Positions 14,832 through 21,518 of a DNA stretch of 33,557 nt are shown here, piece after piece. Under the pieces are notes generated by a model that did no database searches, was not told where the DNA came from, and saw nothing but the letters and a program-made list of their open reading frames with translations. Numbering within the stretch: the stretch's first letter is position 1; each line of letters begins with the position of its first letter. The DNA is from a virus. Location of the stretch: the IMG/VR virus record IMGVR_UViG_3300028840_001115, positions 1 to 33,557 of that record; one strand, given 5' to 3'. The position numbers were made by a program, and so were the translations under genes.

Positions 14832-15541
14832 TCTCGCCCTCCCTCCATCTCATACCCAAACCACTCTTGCACGTCCCCCGCCACCCGCGCGAACGTCTCC
14901 ACCTCCTCGAACGTCCACACCGGCGGCTCCTCGTCCGCCACGCTCACGTTGGCGCGCCGCCCCGCGTGCTTCAGCCACACGTCGTGGCTCACGCGTGCGC
15001 CGGCCTGATCCGCGAGCGCCATCACCGCTGCGAACGACGTGTTGAGTGCTTCCAGCGGGAAGATCGTCACCCCCTGCTCCGTCAGCCGCCGGTACGTGTC
15101 GGCCCAGTACCAGCAGCAGGCCGCGAATGGCGTCATCTTCCTCGGCGGCGCTATCGGCGGGTATCCCTCGCGCCTGTAGCACCCCCGCTCCAGCAGTGAG
15201 CGCACGACGTAGCGGCCATCGCGCACCAGGCCAAGGATGGGCACGAACGGGAACGCCTCGCGCAGCGCTGGGACGCAGTAGCGCAGGTAGCTGTTGACCT
15301 CTGCGTATCCCTGCTCCGGGTGCCGCTGCCAGATCCGCTCCATCCGCAAGCGCCGCTGGCGTAGGAACTTGTCGGCGTCTAGAGCGCCGGCGTACACGTC
15401 GGCGTAGCGGGCGGCGTCGAACTGCGCCAGCGGCTCGTGGTGCACGTTCACGTCGTCGTCGCACTGGTTCAGCAGCCGCGCCAGCCACAGGGTGCCGGAG
15501 CGCCCGTGACCGGTGATGATGAAACGTAGGTCCATCTGCAT
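14828..15541 (-). CDS. Sulfotransferase-family protein, 237 aa
   Basis: The N terminus LRFIITGHGRSGTLWLARLL (5-24) is the 5'-phosphosulfate-binding P-loop of PAPS-dependent sulfotransferases. LGLVRDGRYVVRSLLERG (103-120) is the 3'-phosphate-binding motif, with Arg and Ser placed as expected. A helical C terminus ends WFGYEMEGG. The length suits a bacterial carbohydrate sulfotransferase. Members move sulfate from PAPS to a hydroxyl or amine, often on sugars. It lies between a membrane peptide and a GT2 gene with coupled overlaps (TGATG, ATGA). Sulfation of virion glycans is my inference. A P-loop kinase is a less likely alternative. Confidence 0.8.
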   Translation of the reverse strand: MQMDLRFIITGHGRSGTLWLARLLNQCDDDVNVHHEPLAQFDAARYADVYAGALDADKFLRQRRLRMERIWQRHPEQGYAEVNSYLRYCVPALREAFPFVPILGLVRDGRYVVRSLLERGCYRREGYPPIAPPRKMTPFAACCWYWADTYRRLTEQGVTIFPLEALNTSFAAVMALADQAGARVSHDVWLKHAGRRANVSVADEEPPVWTFEEVETFARVAGDVQEWFGYEMEGGRE

Positions 15542-15654
15542 CAGCCCTCCATCCCCTCTATCACCATCTCGAAAATCGCCGCAATCCCCATCACGTTGAG
15601 CGCCATCATCGCGCCCGCTGCGAACAGGAACGCGCCGGCGGCTTGCGGGGTCAT
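15541..15654 (-). CDS. Small membrane peptide, 37 aa
   Basis: The peptide MTPQAAGAFLFAAGAMMALN and VMGIAAIFEMVIEGMEG is almost wholly hydrophobic with one predicted transmembrane segment (about 6-30) and an acidic C terminus. The ATGA overlap upstream and TGATG overlap with the sulfotransferase downstream support translation. The function is unknown. Confidence 0.55.
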   Translation of the reverse strand: MTPQAAGAFLFAAGAMMALNVMGIAAIFEMVIEGMEG

Positions 15655-15878
15655 TCGGCCTCCGCTGTCTGTTCGTGCGCCCCCACGACGAGCTTGGCGA
15701 ATGCGACGACGTGCTCTCTCACCTCGACCGGCAGTTCGTCCAGCCAGTCGAAGAAATAATCCACGTCCTCGTTGGCGACCGGCGGCTGCGTGACCAGCCA
15801 CTTGCGCCGCCGGTGCTGGTCGCGGAGCACGACCTCGAAACGGTACGGGTGATCTGCCTCAAGTTGAAACGGGTCCAT
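15651..15878 (-). CDS. Hypothetical protein, 75 aa
   Basis: No domain is recognised. It has a beta-rich N-terminal half (YRFEVVLRDQHRRRKWLVT) and an acidic helical C-terminal half (VDYFFDWLDELPVEVREHVV). The start at 15878 overlaps the upstream TGA; ATG 15881 is possible. The end overlaps the next small gene as ATGA. Confidence 0.62.
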   Translation of the reverse strand: MDPFQLEADHPYRFEVVLRDQHRRRKWLVTQPPVANEDVDYFFDWLDELPVEVREHVVAFAKLVVGAHEQTAEAE

Positions 15879-16072
15879 CATACTTCCTCTTCCTGTGTGT
15901 AATATCGCAGTATTTCTCGTTCGGTCTTAGGGCCAATGCCATATAAAGTTTGTAATGCTGCTGCCCTAATATGACGGTGAACTTCCTCTGTCGTGTGAAT
16001 TCCAGCACGAGCTAGCTTAGTCAGAATACGAACTGGGACAATCTGCGGGGTGACCAGTTGTAATTTCTCCAT
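15878..16072 (-). CDS. Helix-hairpin-helix small protein, alpha-CTD-like, 64 aa
   Basis: The core ILTKLARAGIHTTEEVHRHI followed by LQTLYGIGPKTEREIL (about 16-56) is a helix-hairpin-helix with the GIGxKT loop that binds DNA backbone. The order matches the RNA polymerase alpha-subunit C-terminal domain (LLxxGIxTVEEL...GIGxKTxEEI). GGAGGTAGGG sits directly before ATG 16072, the strongest ribosome binding site of this stretch. The protein could bind DNA or mimic alpha-CTD; the latter is inference. Confidence 0.7.
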   Translation of the reverse strand: MEKLQLVTPQIVPVRILTKLARAGIHTTEEVHRHIRAAALQTLYGIGPKTEREILRYYTQEEEV

Positions 16073-16074
16073 CC

Positions 16075-17127
16075 CTACCTCCAACACCTGAACAACGGCC
16101 TTACCCCGTGGTCCTTCGTCGCCCCCAGGAACTCGACGCGCCCGAACCGCCGTTCCAGCACCGGTCGCCAGGTCTCCTCGCGGTCTGGCACGTGCCCCTC
16201 GAAGAAACACACCCGCTTGCACAGCGCGAACGCCCACGGGTCCGGGCGCGTCTGCTTGGCGCTCAAGGCCAGCACGACGTCGAACTCCGCGATGCCCGTC
16301 TGCCGCACGATATCCCCGGCCTCCCCCGGCAGCATCGCGCCTACGAAGTCCAGGTTCCAGTAACCGCGCCAGTTCGCCACCTCGTAGGCCAGTTTCGCCA
16401 CGTGCGGCTTGTCCACGCCCACCACGCGCAACGCGCCTCGGTCGTGCGCCTCCTGGCACAGCGCCCCCAGGTTGCAGCCCACGTCCAAGACGGTCGCGCC
16501 GGCCCAGTCCACCTCGTCCCACTGCATCGCCCGCGCCCGCGCGCCTGCGCCCGTGCGCTGGGCGTCCATCGCCAGCCCCGCCGCCTGGTATGCGTCGTTG
16601 CGGCTGCCCCAGGCTGCGCCGGCGGTGCAGCGGCGCACCAGGTCGGCCTCGTAGTCGCCGTGCAAGAAGTGATGCTGGAAGTCCACCATCTGCGAGCCTA
16701 TCCAGTTGGCGGGGTTCATGTCGCCGCTGCGACACCGTACCTTGTAACGGTCCACGACCTGCGTGCGGCAGGCAGCGCGGTCGAACTCTCTGCCGTCGTC
16801 CTCGACGTAGTCCGTCACCTGTGCCCAGTGCGCGCCGTTCACGAGCGCGACGTCGTACACGCGCGGTGCGAACCCTTCGAGCGCGAACAGGTTCTGCGCC
16901 CTGGTGCAGTCGGTCAGCAGGTTGCCCGTATCGCCCCAGTAGAACTCGTCCAGCGGTTGCGCATCGCGCCTGAACACCTTCAGGCACAGGCCCTCGCGCC
17001 CGTACTCGCGGGCCAGGATGCGCGCCAGGTCGGGGCCGTGAGCGACGTAGCTAAAGACGCCGGTCGCGCGGCGGTCGCCCTGGTGGGCGGGCGTGAGGAG
17101 GGCGGGTGGGATGGCGAGTGTAGTCAC
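16075..17127 (-). CDS. Methyltransferase with a kinase-like N-terminal region, 350 aa
   Basis: The C-terminal half is a class I SAM methyltransferase: motif I TVLDVGCNLGALC (about 212-224), VVGVDKPHVAKLA for the acidic loop, and FDVVLALSAKQTR for motif IV. The N-terminal half (about 30-115) has GLCLKVFRRD, NLFALEGFAPRVYDV and WAQVTDYVEDD, which resemble the N-lobe lysine strand and hinge of protein- or sugar-kinase folds. I see no convincing C-lobe, so phosphotransfer is not claimed. The start is GTG 17127, behind GGAGG and overlapping the zinc-ribbon stop. A longer frame to 17208 is low-complexity Ala/Gly. Confidence 0.78.
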   Translation of the reverse strand: MTTLAIPPALLTPAHQGDRRATGVFSYVAHGPDLARILAREYGREGLCLKVFRRDAQPLDEFYWGDTGNLLTDCTRAQNLFALEGFAPRVYDVALVNGAHWAQVTDYVEDDGREFDRAACRTQVVDRYKVRCRSGDMNPANWIGSQMVDFQHHFLHGDYEADLVRRCTAGAAWGSRNDAYQAAGLAMDAQRTGAGARARAMQWDEVDWAGATVLDVGCNLGALCQEAHDRGALRVVGVDKPHVAKLAYEVANWRGYWNLDFVGAMLPGEAGDIVRQTGIAEFDVVLALSAKQTRPDPWAFALCKRVCFFEGHVPDREETWRPVLERRFGRVEFLGATKDHGVRPLFRCWR

Positions 17128-17318
17128 GCTATCGCCTCCATCGTCAACTGCTCCGCCACCGGCTCCACTGCCACCGGCGGCTGCGGCGGCTGGTTCGGTG
17201 CCTTGCACCGGTCACAGACACCGGGCCGGCGCGCCAGGAAGTTGCAGAGAGGGCAGAGCCAGAATTTCTCGCGCCTTCTCTCGCCCGCTCTTGACCACAC
17301 GTTCCTACCCCGCTCCAT
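17124..17318 (-). CDS. Zinc-ribbon protein, 64 aa
   Basis: The sequence contains FWLCPLCNFLARRPGVCDRCKAPNQPP (about 19-45), two CxxC knuckles twelve residues apart, with basic residues before and a Pro-rich tail after. It overlaps the glycosyltransferase upstream by 14 nt. It ends in a GTGA overlap with the methyltransferase downstream, so it is co-translated. It is the third small zinc ribbon of the cargo block. Confidence 0.65.
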   Translation of the reverse strand: MERGRNVWSRAGERRREKFWLCPLCNFLARRPGVCDRCKAPNQPPQPPVAVEPVAEQLTMEAIA

Positions 17319-18147
17319 CCAGCACCTCCAGCCACCGCTCCCGCAGCCTCGGCCACAGCCAGCATTGACGCACGGCGTCAGCGCTCGCGGCCCCCAGCGC
17401 CAGCCAGTCTACCTCGCGCACGGCCTTCTTGAGCGTGTCCCAGTCGTCCACGATGACGATGCCTGCGCCCGTGCGGGCCAGGTCGCGGGCCACGCCGACG
17501 TCGAACGTGACGACGGGGCGGCCACAGGCGCACGCCTCCAGCAGCGGGAAGCAGAAACCTTCGCTACTACTGGCGCAGACGTAGACGTGCAAACGGCGGT
17601 AATACAGGTGCATCGTCTCCAACTCGTATGCGCCGGATTGACGCCCGCTCTCCATTTGGGATATATTTGGGATAAAGTCGATATCCCAAATCGTGGACAA
17701 TTCCTCCGTCAACTGCAAGAACTGCTTGCGCGGGTTCTTGAACTGGCCGGCCCATCCGACCTGTCGCCGCTCGCTCTTGGGCCACGGCTGCGGGTGGAAG
17801 TTCTGCGCATCCACGCCCCAGGGTAACAGATGCGCCCGGTCGCCGTAGCGCTTGGCGATGCGCTCGTAGACGCCGGTGCTGGCGGCGCACACGGTGCCCG
17901 CGTCCTGCGCCCAGCCGTACTCGTGTGGCTCCCACACGAACTTGACCACCTTCGCCGGGTCGCAGCCGGGCGCACGGTTGGGGCCCGGGAAGAAGGGCAG
18001 CACGACGTCGAACTCGTCCCAGTCGAGCGGCTTGTATGTGATGGTCGTCTCGTACTCCGGGCGCAGCGTGTCGGCCAGCTTGCGGGAGTAGTATTCGCTG
18101 AAATTGCGCCAGGATAGCCAGATGGCGAGTTTACGGGTCATCGTCAC
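17305..18147 (-). CDS. Glycosyltransferase, GT4-like, 280 aa
   Basis: This is a short GT-B enzyme. The N-terminal half is divergent. The hinge LLPWGVDAQNFHP (about 107-119) and QVGWAGQFKNPRKQF (about 129-143) mark the donor domain. The E-x7-E motif is intact as SSEGFCFPLLEACACGRPVVTFD (Glu196 and Glu204). The start is given as 18147; ATG 18141 is equally plausible. In contrast to the neighbouring 307-aa enzyme, the catalytic-region motif is complete here. Confidence 0.83.
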   Translation of the reverse strand: MTMTRKLAIWLSWRNFSEYYSRKLADTLRPEYETTITYKPLDWDEFDVVLPFFPGPNRAPGCDPAKVVKFVWEPHEYGWAQDAGTVCAASTGVYERIAKRYGDRAHLLPWGVDAQNFHPQPWPKSERRQVGWAGQFKNPRKQFLQLTEELSTIWDIDFIPNISQMESGRQSGAYELETMHLYYRRLHVYVCASSSEGFCFPLLEACACGRPVVTFDVGVARDLARTGAGIVIVDDWDTLKKAVREVDWLALGAASADAVRQCWLWPRLRERWLEVLDGAG

Positions 18148-18349
18148 TCGGATAATCGACTATGAACTCAACAGGAACACTGCGCCACATTGTGCGCCCT
18201 GTCGTCGCATCACGCCATTGTTGCTGTAGCGTGATGTGCATCCCTTTGATTTGCCATCGCAGTTGCCCGGTCGGCTCAATGGCATGGCGAGAACCATCAT
18301 CGCCAGTTATGTAGTCTGCCCTTAGCGGGCATTCAGTTTCATCACACAT
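18131..18349 (-). CDS. Hypothetical protein, 72 aa
   Basis: No domain is recognised. The sequence is beta-rich in the middle (LRWQIKGMHITLQQQWRD, TMWRSVPVEFIVDYP) with an acidic end. Two cysteines lie near the N terminus (CDETEC). GGGAGGGCG precedes tandem ATGs at 18352 and 18349, the latter overlapping the upstream stop. It overlaps the next glycosyltransferase by about 17 nt. Confidence 0.65.
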   Translation of the reverse strand: MCDETECPLRADYITGDDGSRHAIEPTGQLRWQIKGMHITLQQQWRDATTGRTMWRSVPVEFIVDYPSDDDP

Positions 18350-18675
18350 CATCGCCCTCCCCACTGCCTGAGTGCCGCCTCAAGTGCGGGCAGCAGCGCC
18401 AGCCCTATCTCTGTTTTCATCGCCTCAACGTCACGCTGGAACTGGCGCGCCGTCTTGCCCGGCCGGCGGTACGTGTGCAATGTCCCTTGCCGTATCGTCG
18501 GGCGCGGCGGTAGATGCGGCCTGACGCCCATCGTCTCGTGCGGTAGCTGAAGCGTGCACGAAGTGTCTAACTCTATCGTCAGCAGTGTCGCCCCGCAGCC
18601 GTCCCACTGCCCTTCGCCACAGGTCAGGGCGTCATCAGGGTTGACCTTGCCGCACCACTTGCAAACCTTTGCCAT
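18349..18675 (-). CDS. Zinc-ribbon protein, 108 aa
   Basis: The N terminus contains CKWCGKVNPDDALTC and a further Cys in WDGCGATL (about 5-29), a zinc-ribbon-like pattern with widened spacing. The rest is basic, then helical (ARQFQRDVEAMKTEIGLALLPALEAALRQW). The start is ATG 18675, overlapping the upstream stop (TGATG); six extra residues at 18693 are less likely. It is the second zinc-ribbon gene in the block. The role is unknown. Confidence 0.68.
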   Translation of the reverse strand: MAKVCKWCGKVNPDDALTCGEGQWDGCGATLLTIELDTSCTLQLPHETMGVRPHLPPRPTIRQGTLHTYRRPGKTARQFQRDVEAMKTEIGLALLPALEAALRQWGGR

Positions 18676-19598
18676 CATCGCCCCCCCAAGCAAATCTCGT
18701 CCAGCGCCGCCAGCCGCCGTTCCAGCGGGTAGCGGTCGGCCACGTGCGCCCGGTAGCCCTCCGGGTGATATAGCGCGCTCAGGAACATATCGACCGCTTC
18801 GTCGTGCGTGTCGAATACCCAGTTACGCGGCCAGATGTCGGTCGCGCCGTTCGTGTTCTGGATGACGGGGCGGATGCCCTTGGCAGCGCACTCTCCCCCC
18901 GTCTGTAGCAGGTAACTCTTGTCTTCCAACCACTCGTTCAAGTCGGGGATGAACTTGTCGACGAACGTCACCCGCTCGGCCAGTTCCGGGTTGGCGCGCA
19001 CGAACGCCATACAGTGCTCCCGCCACCAATTCGGGCTCCACTTGTATCCGCGCACGTACAGGTGCCACGGGTTGCGCGGGTCGCGTCGCACCAGCGCCAG
19101 GAACACCTGCAGAGCGCCGAACAGGTTCTTCGCTATCCAATAGTTGCCGATCCACGCCACGTCGTAGCCGCGTTTCGGTTCCCGACGCAGCGTCCAGCGG
19201 CTCAGGTCCACGCCGCCGGGGACGTGATGCACGGGCAGCGTGTCGGGCAGGTGCGGGCGCATGTACTCGTGGATGTGGCGGGCCATCACGACCAGGCCGT
19301 CCACCCAGGCCCAGTTCACCTTGCGCCAGTGACCGCCGTACACGTCGGCGTCGACGGCCTCCGCGATGATGCGCGTGTTTGGAGGCTTCTCCATCTCGTT
19401 GGATGCGCGGCATAGGTTGTTGTCGACCGGGTAAAAATACGCGAGCCCACCGTCGCACCAGTTCACGAGGTCAGGGCCCCACCAGATGCCCGTCCGCACG
19501 TCGTGCCCCAGGTCGCGCCAGTGGGCCAGCAGCGGCTCGTTGAACTTGGATAGACCGGTCTCTTTGACGCGCCAGGAGTCGAAAAGGTAGATGTTCAT
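18675..19598 (-). CDS. Glycosyltransferase, GT-B type, 307 aa
   Basis: The protein reads as a compact GT-B glycosyltransferase of a kind I associate with phages and bacterial surface-sugar loci: MNIYLFDSWRVKETGLSKF start, HHVPGGVDLSRW hinge (about 124-135), YDVAWIGNYWIAKNLFGAL donor-domain start (about 145-163), then LNEWLEDKSYLL and GIRPVIQNTNGATDIWP. Where the family normally has an HE(S/G)xxxxxxxEAMAxG segment, this protein has only TGGECAAKG (about 233-241), so the first glutamate of the usual pair and about nine residues are missing. Activity is therefore uncertain. Confidence 0.8.
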   Translation of the reverse strand: MNIYLFDSWRVKETGLSKFNEPLLAHWRDLGHDVRTGIWWGPDLVNWCDGGLAYFYPVDNNLCRASNEMEKPPNTRIIAEAVDADVYGGHWRKVNWAWVDGLVVMARHIHEYMRPHLPDTLPVHHVPGGVDLSRWTLRREPKRGYDVAWIGNYWIAKNLFGALQVFLALVRRDPRNPWHLYVRGYKWSPNWWREHCMAFVRANPELAERVTFVDKFIPDLNEWLEDKSYLLQTGGECAAKGIRPVIQNTNGATDIWPRNWVFDTHDEAVDMFLSALYHPEGYRAHVADRYPLERRLAALDEICLGGR

Positions 19599-19894
19599 AC
19601 CATTGACTGCCAGGTTTCGCCGCCGTCCAATGTCTGCCAGAGGGTGCCGTCGGTGCAGTATATCCTGATGGCCTGCCAGGCTTTGTCGGTGTCAATATCC
19701 AAATCCACCCAGGCCCTTCCGTCCTTGATGTGGGTTCCACCGACCGTGATAGCCTCTTCCAGCACGTCGTCGTCGATGCTATATTCCACAAACTCTGGAA
19801 ACTCCGGCTCCGAAACCTCCGGCGCAATGCCCAGGGCCGTAGCGCCGACGATCAGGCCAAACCCCTTGATAAAGTCACGTCGACTTATATTCAT
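19595..19894 (-). CDS. Tat-signal protein with a C-terminal Asp-box-like motif, 99 aa
   Basis: The N terminus MNISRRDFIKGFGLIVGATALGIAPEV matches a twin-arginine signal: S-R-R-D-F-I-K at 4-10, then a mildly hydrophobic h-region and an acceptable cleavage area. No lipobox Cys is present. The mature part is short and ends LWQTLDGGETWQSMV, an Asp-box-like DGGxTW turn also seen repeatedly in the tail protein at 23-1522. This suggests export of a folded small beta protein across the host membrane, unusual for a phage gene in a virion operon. Its start overlaps the upstream stop (TAATG), and its end overlaps the next gene (ATGA). Confidence 0.72.
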   Translation of the reverse strand: MNISRRDFIKGFGLIVGATALGIAPEVSEPEFPEFVEYSIDDDVLEEAITVGGTHIKDGRAWVDLDIDTDKAWQAIRIYCTDGTLWQTLDGGETWQSMV

Positions 19895-20133
19895 TACTCC
19901 TCTTCCTCAATCCACCAACACTTCCTGATACCGTGATAATGTAGCCATTTCTCTATCGGTATGATGAATCTATCAAGCCAGGTGTACTCAAACCAGATAC
20001 ATAGCCATTCCCACCGCGATAACGAGCCGGCAGTTGACGATTGAGAAGTCGTCGGGAATGTCGCCACCGTGCTCGTGCACCTGCCACAGTTGGCACAATC
20101 GCCATCGCACACAAAATCATCAGTCCACTCCAT
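19894..20133 (-). CDS. Small cysteine-cluster protein, 79 aa
   Basis: The N terminus carries CDGDCANCGRC (about 9-19), four cysteines spaced C-x3-C-x2-C-x2-C, plausible for a zinc or iron-sulfur site. A Ser/Thr linker follows, then an aromatic-rich C terminus (WEWLCIWFEYTWLDRFIIP) and an acidic end EEEE. GGGAGGGCAGG precedes ATG 20133. The TAA stop overlaps the next ATG (TAATG). No family is recognised. Confidence 0.6.
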   Translation of the reverse strand: MEWTDDFVCDGDCANCGRCTSTVATFPTTSQSSTAGSLSRWEWLCIWFEYTWLDRFIIPIEKWLHYHGIRKCWWIEEEE

Positions 20134-20284
20134 CCTGCCCTCCCGGCAATCCCTGCCCCCGATAGTGCACCCACAGCCCGCCCAGCAACCACAGCACCGC
20201 GCCCACGGCCACCGACTCCCAGGCAACCGGGCGCGCCCCCAGGCCCAGGCCGATGAACCAGGTGCCGAAGTAGATAGCGCGCAT
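20120..20284 (-). CDS. Small membrane protein, 54 aa
   Basis: The sequence is MRAIYFGTWFIGLGLGARPV, then ESVAVGAVLWLLGGLWVHYRG: two hydrophobic segments (about 3-16 and 24-38) with an Arg between, and a polar C-terminal tail. The ATG overlaps the FkbM stop as TGATG. The gene overlaps the next by 14 nt. The function is unknown. Confidence 0.6.
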   Translation of the reverse strand: MRAIYFGTWFIGLGLGARPVAWESVAVGAVLWLLGGLWVHYRGQGLPGGQDGVD

Positions 20285-20952
20285 CACCCCGCCGTCGTGA
20301 ACTCGAACGCCGTCGCGTCCTGGAACACGCTGCCGACCTGCCGGTACCCGAACCCGCTTAGGAATTGCGTCACCTGTGCGTGTCGTTGGCGGTTCCGTAT
20401 CTCGACGAACAGCGCCGGCCTCTGCTCGTCCAGCAGCCGTGCCGCCCCCTTGAGCACGTGCAGCTCGTGGCCCTCCACGTCGATCTTGACCAACCGTACC
20501 GGTTTGGCGTGCTCTTTCGCCACGATGCTGTCCAGCGTCTCGACGACCACGCTCTTGCCCGGCACCAGCCGAAACTGGCCCAGGTTGCCCCCGAACCGCT
20601 CCATCGCGCCCTTGCCGCCCTTGTCGCTCACGGCGCAGTTGTAGACGTGGACGAGCTTGTCCACCCGGTTGAGCGCGTAGACTTGGGCCTGGCGCAGGCA
20701 CGATTCCGGTACCGGCTCGACGGCGATCACGAACTTGGGCGCGCAGAACTTGGCGAAGAACAGGCTATGGTTGCCCAGGGCCGCGCCCACGTCCACGAAC
20801 ACGCCGCCCTTGTAGTGCCAGTAGATATACTCCAGCATCCGCGTCTCGAAGAACTCGCCCCGTTGCCAGGTGGCTTGCAGGTGCTCGACGGGTTCCTCGG
20901 TGACGACGGTCGCGCTGCCGGCGCGTGAGGTGATGGTGTGTGTGTGCATCAT
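20284..20952 (-). CDS. FkbM-family methyltransferase, 222 aa
   Basis: Motif I is FVDVGAALGNHSLFFAKF (about 52-69), with VIAVEPVPESC following. The diagnostic FkbM segment is VRLVKIDVEGHELHVLKGA (about 152-170). Members are mostly O-methyltransferases acting on sugars or small molecules. The start is ATG 20952 or the adjacent ATG 20949; both overlap the upstream TGA, with GGAGGGG 3-8 nt upstream. The length is typical for the C-terminal FkbM domain alone. It sits within the glycosyltransferase block. Confidence 0.9.
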   Translation of the reverse strand: MMHTHTITSRAGSATVVTEEPVEHLQATWQRGEFFETRMLEYIYWHYKGGVFVDVGAALGNHSLFFAKFCAPKFVIAVEPVPESCLRQAQVYALNRVDKLVHVYNCAVSDKGGKGAMERFGGNLGQFRLVPGKSVVVETLDSIVAKEHAKPVRLVKIDVEGHELHVLKGAARLLDEQRPALFVEIRNRQRHAQVTQFLSGFGYRQVGSVFQDATAFEFTTAG

Positions 20953-21518
20953 AGCCCCTCCGATTTCCTGAAGAACCCGGTCGCGTTGTTGCGCGGGTTG
21001 CCGTCTATCGCGCCGTCCACGCGCCCCCGGAACTTGGTACACTCCCACCCGTCGAGCAGGTGTAGCGCCCGTGCTACCGGGTTGTACCCCAGGTCGTCGG
21101 CCACGAGCCAGCCGCCGGGCTTGACCTTGGCGCGGGCGTCGCGGATGCACAGCGGGCGGGCCTTGCCGTCCACGTAGACGAGGTCGAAGTGCTCGTCGGG
21201 GTAGTGCGTGATGATGCTGGCGTACTGCTCGGCCTGAGTCTTGGTGCCCCGGTTTCGGTCGTCGAACTCCACCAGGTATTGCGTAATAAGCGCCGGCTCA
21301 CATAGGTCCAACTCTTTCAACTTGCGCCCGACGGCGTCGAACCATTCCTCGTTGTTCTCCACGCTGATGACACGGGTGCAGTGCTGCGCGAACCACACGG
21401 TAGACTTGCCGCTGCCGTACTCGAAGACGTGGAAGTGCGGCTTGACGATCTCCTTGAAGAAGGCTACGGCTCCGGCGTTGACGAGGGGGAGGTAGGGCGG
21501 GTAGACGTCAATTTGCAC
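20949..21518 (-). CDS. Class I SAM-dependent methyltransferase, 189 aa
   Basis: Motif I is FEYGSGKSTVWFAQ (about 32-45), followed by ISVENNEEWFD, where the acidic residue binds the SAM ribose. LVYVDGKARP and VKPGGWLVADDLGYNPVA are the later motifs. The family resembles methyltransferases found beside glycosyltransferases in phage and polysaccharide loci. The start is GTG 21518, behind GAAGGAGG at good spacing; the longer in-frame extension to 21602 would overlap the upstream gene much further. Sugar O-methylation is a reasonable but unproven role. Confidence 0.83.
   Translation of the reverse strand: MQIDVYPPYLPLVNAGAVAFFKEIVKPHFHVFEYGSGKSTVWFAQHCTRVISVENNEEWFDAVGRKLKELDLCEPALITQYLVEFDDRNRGTKTQAEQYASIITHYPDEHFDLVYVDGKARPLCIRDARAKVKPGGWLVADDLGYNPVARALHLLDGWECTKFRGRVDGAIDGNPRNNATGFFRKSEGL

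Noticed and set aside
16108-17826. 572-aa plus-strand open frame
   Set aside because: It is antisense to the methyltransferase, zinc-ribbon and glycosyltransferase genes; the composition is typical of GC-rich shadow frames.
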